DNA from: an uncultured Brevundimonas sp.
GTDB taxonomy: Bacteria > Pseudomonadota > Alphaproteobacteria > Caulobacterales > Caulobacteraceae
Reading direction: 5' to 3'
Assembly: GCF_943913055.1 (NCBI RefSeq)
Contig: NZ_CALTWS010000134.1
Span: 1 to 7,424 of the forward strand
Length of the DNA: 7,424 nucleotides
The translations under genes and the position numbers were made by a program. Of the stretch, positions 1 through 6,718 are shown piece after piece. Numbering within the stretch: position 1 is the stretch's first letter; each line of letters opens with the position of its first letter. The notes under the pieces are model-generated. The model did no database searches, was not told the DNA's origin, and worked only from the letters and a program-made list of their open reading frames with translations.

Positions 1-2
1 CG

Positions 3-1175
3 GCAAGGGCGGCGGCGGAGCGGGTGCTGGCGGGTGCGGACGGGCGGTCGCTGACGGTGGCGCTGGGGCCGCTGGAGATGATGACGCTGGAGCCTGGGGA
101 TCGGGTCGAGGTCGAGGGGCAGGCGGGGGTCTGGCGCGTCGTGCGCCTGGATCAGGACGAGACACCTTCGGTGGTGCTGGAGGCGGTGATCGATCTGGTG
201 GCGGGCGAGGACGATGCAACGCCGCGGCCAGGCGAGCCGGGGTCGATGGTGGGGGCGCCGTTCCTGAGGGTGCTGGAGCTGCCGCCCTTGCCGGGGGCGG
301 AGGATGACGGACGGGCGCTGGCCGTGGTTGCGGCGGACCCTTGGCGGGCGATGCAAGTGTTTGCGGGGGTGAGCGCCGATGCGCTGACGACACGAGGCGA
401 GGTGCGGTCGTCGGCGACGGTGGGTGTGCTGGTCGAGGCCCTGGCACCGGGGCGGCCGTGGCGCTGGGACACGGTCAATGACGTGGTCGTGCGTCTGGAG
501 GGGCGAGACCCGGAGAGCCGGTCCGATGGCGCGGTCCTGGCTGGAGCCAATGCTCTCGCGGTCGAAACGGAGGCGGGCTGGGAGATCCTGCAGTATCGCG
601 CGGCGATGCCGGTGGGAGAGGGTGTTTGGCGGCTGAAGGCGCTGTTGCGCGGGCAGCAGGGGACCGAGGGCGCGACGGAGGCGGCGGTGCCGACGGGCGC
701 GATCTGTGTGGTGCTGGACGACGCCCTGGCGCGGGTCGCCTCGCCGCGTGGAGAGCGGGGGCTGCCGCTGATCTGGCGGGCCGGGCCACTGGGTGGACCG
801 GCGGGGGGCGTGGGCGTGAGCGAGGTGACGCAGACGCTGACGGGGCGGCATGAGCGGCCGTGGCGACCCGTGCATCTGGCGGCGCTGCCAGACGCTGGAG
901 GACGGCAGGTCCGCTGGCGCGCTCGCTCGCGAGTCGATGGCGACCGTTGGGACGGAGAGGCAACGGGAGCCGATCCGCTGCGGTTCCGGGTGCGGGTTCT
1001 GGATGGCGTGGATGTGCGACGTGAAGCGGTAGTGGAGAGCGAGGGCTGGACCTATGCGGCGGATGATCTGGCTATGGACTTTCCCGGCGGGGTCGGATCG
1101 GAGGCGACGATCGCCGTCGCGCAATGGGGCGAGGGGTATGGCTGGGGCTATGAGGCGCGGGTGGGGTTGAGCTAG
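3..1175 (+). CDS. GTA/phage-like baseplate 'megatron' tail protein (RcGTA gp15-like), C-terminal part; 5' end outside window
   Basis: The frame is open from the left edge (upstream of the GTG at 24 it reads ARAAAER), so this is the last ~390 residues of a longer protein; RcGTA gp15-type proteins are roughly 1,300 residues, so about the last third is visible. Seen: a phage-tail_3-like stretch ending in the LLRGQQGTE motif (about 642-668), which is characteristic of GTA/phage gp15 proteins; then a fibronectin-III-like segment (from RPVHLAALPD, with WRARSR and a following W, about 868-960); and a glycine/aromatic C-terminus, VAQWGEGYGWGYEARV. From the family, the protein is a structural component of the baseplate/tail tip of domesticated prophage-like gene transfer agents. 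The TIM-barrel and upstream tail genes would lie to the left. The downstream gene is a housekeeping J-protein, so 1175 probably marks the right end of the GTA tail cluster. A tail gene of an ordinary prophage is the alternative. Confidence 0.8.
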   Translation, partial: ARAAAERVLAGADGRSLTVALGPLEMMTLEPGDRVEVEGQAGVWRVVRLDQDETPSVVLEAVIDLVAGEDDATPRPGEPGSMVGAPFLRVLELPPLPGAEDDGRALAVVAADPWRAMQVFAGVSADALTTRGEVRSSATVGVLVEALAPGRPWRWDTVNDVVVRLEGRDPESRSDGAVLAGANALAVETEAGWEILQYRAAMPVGEGVWRLKALLRGQQGTEGATEAAVPTGAICVVLDDALARVASPRGERGLPLIWRAGPLGGPAGGVGVSEVTQTLTGRHERPWRPVHLAALPDAGGRQVRWRARSRVDGDRWDGEATGADPLRFRVRVLDGVDVRREAVVESEGWTYAADDLAMDFPGGVGSEATIAVAQWGEGYGWGYEARVGLS

Positions 1176-1255
1176 ATTCCGCGCCCATCCCTTTGCGCTG
1201 CAACAGGAATGGCCTAACTGACAGGAGACGGTCGATCTGATGGAGCAGTGAGCGC

Positions 1256-2179
1256 GTGGCGGGTGATCCCTACAAGGAACTGGGTGTTTCCCGGACGGCG
1301 AGCGCCGACGAGATCAAGAAGGCGTTCCGCAAGCTGGCCAAGGAACTGCATCCCGACAAGAACCCCGGCAACAAGGCGGCCGACGAGCGGTTCAAGCGGA
1401 TCACGGCGGCCTTCGATCTGGTCGGGGACGCCGAGAAGCGGGCCAAATACGACCGAGGCGAGATCGATGCCGACGGCCGCGAGCAGTTCCGGGGCGGAGG
1501 CTTTGGTGGCGCGGGCGGTCGCGGCGGCGGCAATCCCTTCGGGCAGGGCGGCGGGGCGCAGGCGGGGTTCGAAAACATCGATCTGGACGAAATCTTCGGC
1601 GGCATGTTCGGCGGCGGGGCCGGCCGAGGCCGGGGCGGAGCCGGCAGCGGCTATGCGCCCCGGGGCCAGGACGTGCGCGCCACGCTGGAGATCAGTCTGG
1701 AGGACGCGATCAGCGGCAATACGCGGCGCATCCAGTTCTCGGACGGCCGCACACTGGATGTGGCCATCCCCAAGGGCGCGTCGGATGGGCAGACGATCCG
1801 GCTGAAGGGCCAGGGTGCGCCGGGTCGAGGCGGCGTCGCGGGCGATGCCCTGATCGAACTGAAGATCGCCAAGCACCCGGTGTTCACGCGTGAGGGCGCG
1901 GACCTGACCATGGACCTGCCGGTGACGTTGTATGACGCGGTGCTGGGCGGCAAGATTCCGGTGCGGACGCCGGAGGGGACGGTCAGCATGACCATTCCCA
2001 AGGGTTCAAACTCCGGCAAGGTGCTGAGACTGAAGGGGCGCGGCGCGTTTGCGGACGGCAAGCGCGGCGATCTGCTGGCCAGGCTGATGATCATGCTGCC
2101 CGAGACCGAGGATCCGGCCCTGATCAATCTGGCGCAGGGGATGCGGGACAAGGGTCCCTACAAGCCGTGGCGCGACTGA
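1256..2179 (+). CDS. DnaJ-type co-chaperone, zinc-finger-less (class B, CbpA-like)
   Basis: A 307-residue J-domain protein that should stimulate DnaK ATPase and deliver unfolded substrates in the cytoplasm. J domain at residues 4-67 with HPD at 32-34; Gly/Phe-rich linker about 79-132, containing the DEIFGGMFGG segment that resembles the regulatory helix of other DnaJ proteins; two C-terminal beta-sandwich substrate-binding regions about 137-280. There is no cysteine in the protein, so the four CxxCxGxG zinc repeats of true DnaJ are absent; a canonical dnaJ is therefore expected elsewhere, probably beside dnaK. Start GTG at 1256: it gives the usual MAxDPY beginning and has GGAG at 1242-1245, ten bases upstream. 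No convincing promoter is visible in the 80-base gap. The stop overlaps the serC start by one base, implying cotranslation. Confidence 0.93.
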   Translation: MAGDPYKELGVSRTASADEIKKAFRKLAKELHPDKNPGNKAADERFKRITAAFDLVGDAEKRAKYDRGEIDADGREQFRGGGFGGAGGRGGGNPFGQGGGAQAGFENIDLDEIFGGMFGGGAGRGRGGAGSGYAPRGQDVRATLEISLEDAISGNTRRIQFSDGRTLDVAIPKGASDGQTIRLKGQGAPGRGGVAGDALIELKIAKHPVFTREGADLTMDLPVTLYDAVLGGKIPVRTPEGTVSMTIPKGSNSGKVLRLKGRGAFADGKRGDLLARLMIMLPETEDPALINLAQGMRDKGPYKPWRD

Positions 2180-3330
2180 TGGCGAACAAGCCGAATGTGA
2201 AACCGGAAAGGCCGTGGTTTTCGGCGGGACCGACGGCCAAACGGCCGGCGTGGTCCAGCGAGGCGCTGAACCATGATCTGCTAGGGCGGGGCATCCGCGC
2301 GCCGGAGGTGGTGGCGCGGTTCGCGCACGGGCTGACGCTGACACGCGAGCTATTGGAGGTGCCGGAGGACTGGGTGCTGGTCTATCTGCCGGGATCGGAT
2401 ACAGGTGCCGTCGAGGCGGCGCTGTGGTCGATGCTGGGCGAGCGGCCGGTGCAGGTGCTGGCGTTCGAGAATTTCGGACAGGTCTGGGCGACCGATATCC
2501 GCGATCACCTGAAGCTGGAGCCCGAGGTGATCGAGGCTCCGTGGGGGCAGTGGCCGGATGTGTCGGGAATTGATCCTGCCAAGGATCTCGTCTTTCCATG
2601 GAACGGGACGACGGCGGGGGTGAAGGCCCCGAATGCGGACTGGATCGCGGACGAGCGAGAGGGTCTGGTGATCTGTGACGCGACGTCTGCGGCGTTCGCG
2701 ATGGCTCTGCCCTGGAGCAAGCTGGATGTGGTGACCTTCAGTTTTCAGAAGGCGCTGGGCGGTGAGGCCGGGCTGGGCGTGGCGGCGATGTCGCCGCGGG
2801 CAGTGGCGCGGCTGGACCGCTATGCGCCGCCGCGGGCCGTGCCCAAGGTGCTGAGGCTGCGGAATGACAAAGGCTTCGACCGGACGCTGGCGTCGGGGTC
2901 GATGATCAACACCTTCTCGGTCTGGACGCTGGAAGACTGGATCGATGCGGTGGAGTGGGGTCTGTCGATCGGAGGTCTGGAGACGCTGATCGCGCGGACC
3001 GAGGCGAATGCGGCGGCGCTGGATGCGTGGGTGCAGCAGACGGCCTGGGTCGATTATCTGGCGGAGGATCCGGCGACGCGGTCGACGACGTCGGTGTGCC
3101 TGAAGATCGTGGACGAACGGGTCGCGGCGATGGATGCGTCGGCGCGGCATGCGCTGGTGTTGAAGATCAAGGCGCTGCTGGAAGCCGAAGGTGCGGCCTT
3201 CGACGTCGAGAGCCATCGCAACGCGCCGGCGGGCCTGCGCATCTGGTGCGGGTGCACGGTCGAGACGGCGGATGTCGAGGCCCTGACGCCCTGGCTGGAC
3301 TGGGCGTTCGAGACAGCGCTGGCGGAATAA
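2179..3330 (+). CDS. serC: Phosphoserine aminotransferase (SerC/PdxC), alphaproteobacterial type
   Basis: PLP-dependent class V aminotransferase that converts 3-phosphohydroxypyruvate plus glutamate to O-phosphoserine plus 2-oxoglutarate (serine synthesis). It usually also acts on the 4-phosphohydroxythreonine precursor of PLP. Seen in the 383 residues: WFSAGPTAKRP (13-23) near the start; W103 in a position suited to stack on PLP; WNGTTAGVK (141-149); D167 (CDATSAAF), expected to contact the pyridine nitrogen; and K191 in SFQKALGGEAG, the predicted Schiff-base lysine. The sequence resembles the alphaproteobacterial/Methanosarcina-type SerC rather than the E. coli one. Start: ATG at 2179 overlaps the dnaJ-like stop (TGATG), suggesting translational coupling; an in-frame GTG at 2167 would add four residues but is less plausible. 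serA, often next to serC in this group, is not in the window; purA follows after 82 bases. Confidence 0.93.
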   Translation: MANKPNVKPERPWFSAGPTAKRPAWSSEALNHDLLGRGIRAPEVVARFAHGLTLTRELLEVPEDWVLVYLPGSDTGAVEAALWSMLGERPVQVLAFENFGQVWATDIRDHLKLEPEVIEAPWGQWPDVSGIDPAKDLVFPWNGTTAGVKAPNADWIADEREGLVICDATSAAFAMALPWSKLDVVTFSFQKALGGEAGLGVAAMSPRAVARLDRYAPPRAVPKVLRLRNDKGFDRTLASGSMINTFSVWTLEDWIDAVEWGLSIGGLETLIARTEANAAALDAWVQQTAWVDYLAEDPATRSTTSVCLKIVDERVAAMDASARHALVLKIKALLEAEGAAFDVESHRNAPAGLRIWCGCTVETADVEALTPWLDWAFETALAE

Positions 3331-3342
3331 TCCGCGCACGGG

Positions 3343-3371
3343 ACGACATCGCCCGATTCCCCCGCTATAGG
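3343..3371 (+). promoter_or_regulatory. Candidate sigma-70-type promoter for purA
   Basis: ACGACA (3343-3348; 4/6 to TTGACA) and TATAGG (3366-3371; 4/6 to TATAAT) are separated by exactly 17 bases. The -10 lies in GCTATAGG, which fits the alphaproteobacterial GCTANAWC form at six of eight positions. A start near 3378 would give a leader of about 35 bases. A GATTC (GANTC) site sits in the spacer at 3355-3359. Consensus matching by eye only. Confidence 0.42.
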
Positions 3372-3401
3372 CTGCGCCCGCGTTCCGGGTTGTCGGTCGG
3401 C

Positions 3402-3406
3402 GGAGA
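3402..3406 (+). promoter_or_regulatory. purA ribosome binding site that fixes a TTG start
   Basis: GGAGA lies six bases before the TTG at 3413. No ATG or GTG is placed to give the conserved VVGAQWGDEGKGK N-terminus with a normal leader, so this site supports TTG as the start codon. Confidence 0.7.
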
Positions 3407-3412
3407 ACTCTC

Positions 3413-4708
<1,296 letters not shown>

Positions 4709-4769
4709 TCTTCAACGGGTCTTAACCGGCGCAAGGCTAGACTTTCAGCCCGCTTGGGAGACTCTGTTC

Positions 4770-5576
4770 GTGTTCGCTGTCGATCGTCGATTTCTGGCCA
4801 AGCTGGAACCCGTCATCAAACGGGTGCTGATCGTCGATCCCAACGGTCATGCGGCCCGCATGCTGATGGACATCATGAAGGGCCTTGGCGCACGCGAAGT
4901 CGTTGTCGAGAGCGAGAATGACACCGCCATGCGCATGGCGGAAGCTCTGGAGCCGGGCCTGATTTTCACTGAGCGCAGTGGTGACGGCCTGAATGGCGAG
5001 GCGCTGACCAAGGCTATCCGGCGTTCGCACATGGCATGCCGGCAGTCGCCGATCATCATGGTCACGGGCGAGGCGACGGCGCAGACGATCATCGGGGCCC
5101 GCGATGCCGGTGTGCATGAGTTCCTGCGCAAACCCTTTGCCAGCGCCGATCTGTACAAGCGGATCGAGAATGTCGCGGTCAAGCCGCGTGGTTGGGTCGA
5201 AGGCATCGCCTATGTCGGGCCGGATCGCAGGCGCTTCAACTCTGGCGAATACAAGGGGCCGGGCAAGCGCAAGAGCGATGCGGCAGCGCGGGGACCCGCG
5301 GCCCTGGCCGAGGCCAAGGATCAGGCGATGCGCATTCTGGCCGCGGCCCTGAACCAGTTCGACAGCGATCCGATGCAGGCCACGCGCGCCGTCAAGCAGC
5401 AGGCGGTGACGCTGAAAGAGGTGGCGATGAAGACCGCCGATCAATCGCTGCAGCTGGCGGTGGGTGCCCTGGAGGTCAGTCTGGCGTCAGGTCCGCCGAC
5501 CAAGGCGACGCTGGCAGCCCCGATCGGGGGGTTGCTGGCCCTGGTGCATCTGGAGCCCAGCAGAAAGGCCGGCTGA
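4770..5576 (+). CDS. Receiver-domain protein with degenerate phosphorylation site and an unrecognised C-terminal region
   Basis: 268 residues. An N-terminal CheY-like receiver (about 17-135) is clear: beta-1 RVLIVD, the switch threonine T99 in MVTGEA, and K121 in FLRKPF. The acidic site is altered. Aligned to CheY without gaps, the phosphoacceptor position is E68 (FTERSGDGLNG, where CheY has D57...DG), and the second residue of the usual DD pair is P24 (only D23 remains). It may therefore mimic a phosphorylated receiver or act without phosphorylation (inference). After the receiver comes YVGPDRRR (148-155), a motif I associate with some alphaproteobacterial receiver proteins, then a basic stretch (162-168), then a helical, alanine-rich segment (about 176-240) that I cannot assign; no DNA-binding or output enzyme domain is recognisable. 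Start GTG at 4770 with GGGAG at 4756-4760, nine bases upstream. Upstream, GCTAGA at 4736-4741 is a weak -10-like match without a good -35. No partner kinase is in the window. Convergent with rpoH across a shared terminator. Confidence 0.85.
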   Translation: MFAVDRRFLAKLEPVIKRVLIVDPNGHAARMLMDIMKGLGAREVVVESENDTAMRMAEALEPGLIFTERSGDGLNGEALTKAIRRSHMACRQSPIIMVTGEATAQTIIGARDAGVHEFLRKPFASADLYKRIENVAVKPRGWVEGIAYVGPDRRRFNSGEYKGPGKRKSDAAARGPAALAEAKDQAMRILAAALNQFDSDPMQATRAVKQQAVTLKEVAMKTADQSLQLAVGALEVSLASGPPTKATLAAPIGGLLALVHLEPSRKAG

Positions 5577-5592
5577 CGGATCAGCCGGCCTT
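5565..5592. terminator. Bidirectional intrinsic terminator between convergent genes
   Basis: AAGGCCGGCTGA (5565-5576) and TCAGCCGGCCTT (5581-5592) form a perfect 12-bp stem with a CGGA loop. The left arm includes the last codons and the TGA stop of the receiver gene. The plus-strand tail is TTGTGTTT counting the last stem bases; on the minus strand it is CTTTCTG, so the T-tract is weak in that direction. It should serve the receiver gene and also rpoH, whose stop is 24 bases away. Confidence 0.8.
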
Positions 5593-5616
5593 GTGTTTGC
5601 TAGAACCCTAGTCGGG

Positions 5617-6504
5617 TCAGGCGTCGACCAGATTGCGGTCCTCGGCCGCGGCACGCATAGCCTTCTGCAGCTTTTCGAACGCGCGGACCTCGATCTGACG
5701 CACGCGTTCGCGCGACACGCCATACTCACCTGCCAGCTCTTCCAAGGTGACCGGATCATCCTTGAGACGACGTTCCGTAAGAATGTGTTTCTCGCGGTCC
5801 GTCAGCTCCTGCATGGCTTCCTCGAGCAGGCCCATGCGCAAGGACTTCTCCTCGCTCTCGGCGAGCGCGGTTTCTTGCGACACCTGCGTGTCGTCGGCCA
5901 GCCAGTCCTGCCACTCGCTTTCGCCATCAGAACGGATCGGTGCATTAAGCGACGAGTCGCCGCCGAGGCGACGGTTCATGTCGGTGACATCCTGTTCGGT
6001 CACGCCCAGTTTGGTGGCGATGGCCGACAAGTGTTCGGGATGCAGGTCACCTTCCTCAAAGGCCGAGATCTGGCTCTTGGCCTTGCGCAGGTTGAAGAAC
6101 AGCTTCTTCTGCGCCGCCGTGGTGCCCATCTTCACGAGTGACCAGCTGCGCAGAATGTATTCCTGGATCGAGGCGCGAATCCACCACATGGCATAGGTGG
6201 CCAGGCGGAAACCCTTGTCCGGATCGAACTTCTTGACGGCCTGCATCAGGCCGACGTTGCCCTCGGATATCACCTCGCCGATCGGCAGGCCGTAGCCGCG
6301 ATAGCCCATGGCGATCTTGGCCACGAGGCGCAGGTGCGAGGTGACGAGGCGGTGGGCGGCCTCGGGATCCTGATGCTCTTCCCAGCGCTTGGCCAGCATG
6401 AACTCTTCGTCCTTGGCCAGCATGGGAAACTTGCGGATTTCAGTGAGGTAACGCGACAGCCCCTGTTCGGGCGACATTACCGTTAGTGATCTGGCGACAG
6501 CCAT
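5617..6504 (-). CDS. rpoH: RNA polymerase heat-shock sigma factor sigma-32
   Basis: Directs RNA polymerase to heat-shock promoters (chaperones, proteases); in alphaproteobacteria it is controlled by DnaK/DnaJ and proteolysis. The 295-residue protein has region 1.2/2.1 (about 13-70), region 2.2-2.4 (VISEGNVGLMQAVKKFDPDKGFR starting at 78, then TYAMWWIRASIQEYILRSWSLVK), the sigma-32-specific RpoH box QKKLFFNLR (132-140), and region 4.2 with its helix-turn-helix (TLEELAGEYGVSRERVRQIEVR, about 253-274). Length and start match Caulobacter RpoH as remembered. Start ATG at 6504 (reading leftward) is set by GGAGG at 6511-6515, six bases away. The frame stays open for 23 more codons to a GTG at 6573, but that start lacks a well-spaced ribosome site. 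A strong promoter lies at 6677-6705, giving a leader of about 165 bases with possible RNA structure. The rluD-like gene lies upstream on the same strand. Confidence 0.97.
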   Translation of the reverse strand: MAVARSLTVMSPEQGLSRYLTEIRKFPMLAKDEEFMLAKRWEEHQDPEAAHRLVTSHLRLVAKIAMGYRGYGLPIGEVISEGNVGLMQAVKKFDPDKGFRLATYAMWWIRASIQEYILRSWSLVKMGTTAAQKKLFFNLRKAKSQISAFEEGDLHPEHLSAIATKLGVTEQDVTDMNRRLGGDSSLNAPIRSDGESEWQDWLADDTQVSQETALAESEEKSLRMGLLEEAMQELTDREKHILTERRLKDDPVTLEELAGEYGVSRERVRQIEVRAFEKLQKAMRAAAEDRNLVDA

Positions 6505-6510
6505 ATGGTC

Positions 6511-6515
6511 CCTCC
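6511..6515 (-). promoter_or_regulatory. rpoH Shine-Dalgarno (GGAGG) that decides the start
   Basis: On the minus strand GGAGG is followed by GACCAT and then ATG at 6504-6502. This favours the ATG over the in-frame GTG at 6573, which has only a G-rich run directly abutting it. Confidence 0.85.
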
Positions 6516-6543
6516 GACCGTAAAACGAGCGGGCTCTACGGAG
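6512..6543 (-). promoter_or_regulatory. Candidate structured rpoH leader with mutually exclusive stems around the Shine-Dalgarno
   Basis: In the minus-strand RNA, CUCCG (6543-6539) can pair with CGGAG (6516-6512), which contains the Shine-Dalgarno. Alternatively, CCGUA (6541-6537) can pair with UACGG (6522-6518) and leave the Shine-Dalgarno free. The two pairings share bases and exclude each other. Short stems seen by eye; no folding energy was computed. Confidence 0.25.
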
Positions 6544-6650
6544 ACGGCCACCCAATGTGCACCATCGCCTCACCCCTCAACCGATGAAGTAGTGTCGGGT
6601 TTCCGCATTTGTCAGTGGCGGATCGTCACACAAAAGCATGACCGTTGCCC

Positions 6651-6666
6651 CGATGCCACGGCATCG
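6651..6666. repeat. 16-bp palindrome next to the predicted rpoH transcription start
   Basis: CGATGCC-AC-GGCATCG: two perfect 7-base inverted arms with a 2-base centre. The centre is too tight for an ideal RNA loop unless pairs open, so a dimeric-protein operator is as plausible as a hairpin. It begins about four bases into the predicted rpoH transcript. It is not a CIRCE element. Confidence 0.5.
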
Positions 6667-6676
6667 AACGAGGTCG

Positions 6677-6705
6677 TCTATAGCAAAATGTCCGTCCTTT
6701 ATCAA
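6677..6705 (-). promoter_or_regulatory. Predicted sigma-70-type promoter of rpoH
   Basis: On the minus strand TTGATA (6705-6700; 5/6 to TTGACA), 17 bases, then TATAGA (6682-6677; 4/6), with the -10 inside GCTATAGAC as in alphaproteobacterial housekeeping promoters. Predicted start near 6670, giving a leader of about 165 bases before the rpoH ATG. Caulobacter rpoH is known to have a sigma-70-type and a sigma-32-dependent promoter; I found no convincing sigma-32 site here. Confidence 0.6.
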
Positions 6706-6712
6706 GACGGAC
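6690..6712 (-). terminator. Possible weak intrinsic terminator after the rluD-like gene
   Basis: Minus strand: GTCCGTC, nine bases, GACGGAC, then ATTTTG. The hairpin starts six bases after the rluD-like stop codon. The 7-bp stem and short T-run make a weak terminator. Its loop holds the -35 hexamer of the rpoH promoter, and its tail runs into the -10. Confidence 0.4.
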
Positions 6713-6718
6713 TTTAGG

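Noticed and set aside
1166..1190. Sigma-32-like boxes (GTTGAGC ... GCCCATCC) upstream of the J-protein gene
   Set aside because: Half-matches with a spacer of only ten bases, shorter than usual for sigma-32 promoters; tempting only because the gene is a chaperone.
1240..1258. ATG-GAG-CAG-TGA mini-ORF just before the J-protein GTG, which one deleted base would fuse in frame
   Set aside because: The GTG start already gives the usual MAxDPY N-terminus, so no frameshift is needed; three codons are too few to call.
4722..4735. TTAACC as a CtrA half-site upstream of the receiver gene
   Set aside because: The second TTAA half at the required N7 spacing is absent (AAGG instead).
4737..5444. 235-codon minus-strand frame opposite the receiver gene
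   Set aside because: Antisense shadow; no recognisable motifs, while the plus strand encodes a clear receiver fold.
5600..5611. Small inverted repeat CTAG-AACC-CTAG after rpoH
   Set aside because: Four-base arms only; likely chance, and the strong 12-bp stem nearby explains termination.
5464..6141. 225-codon plus-strand frame opposite the 3' part of rpoH
   Set aside because: Antisense shadow of a strongly conserved sigma factor.
6505..6573. 23-residue N-terminal extension of RpoH from a GTG at 6573
   Set aside because: No well-spaced ribosome site at the GTG; GGAGG sits six bases from the ATG at 6504 and the family protein begins there.
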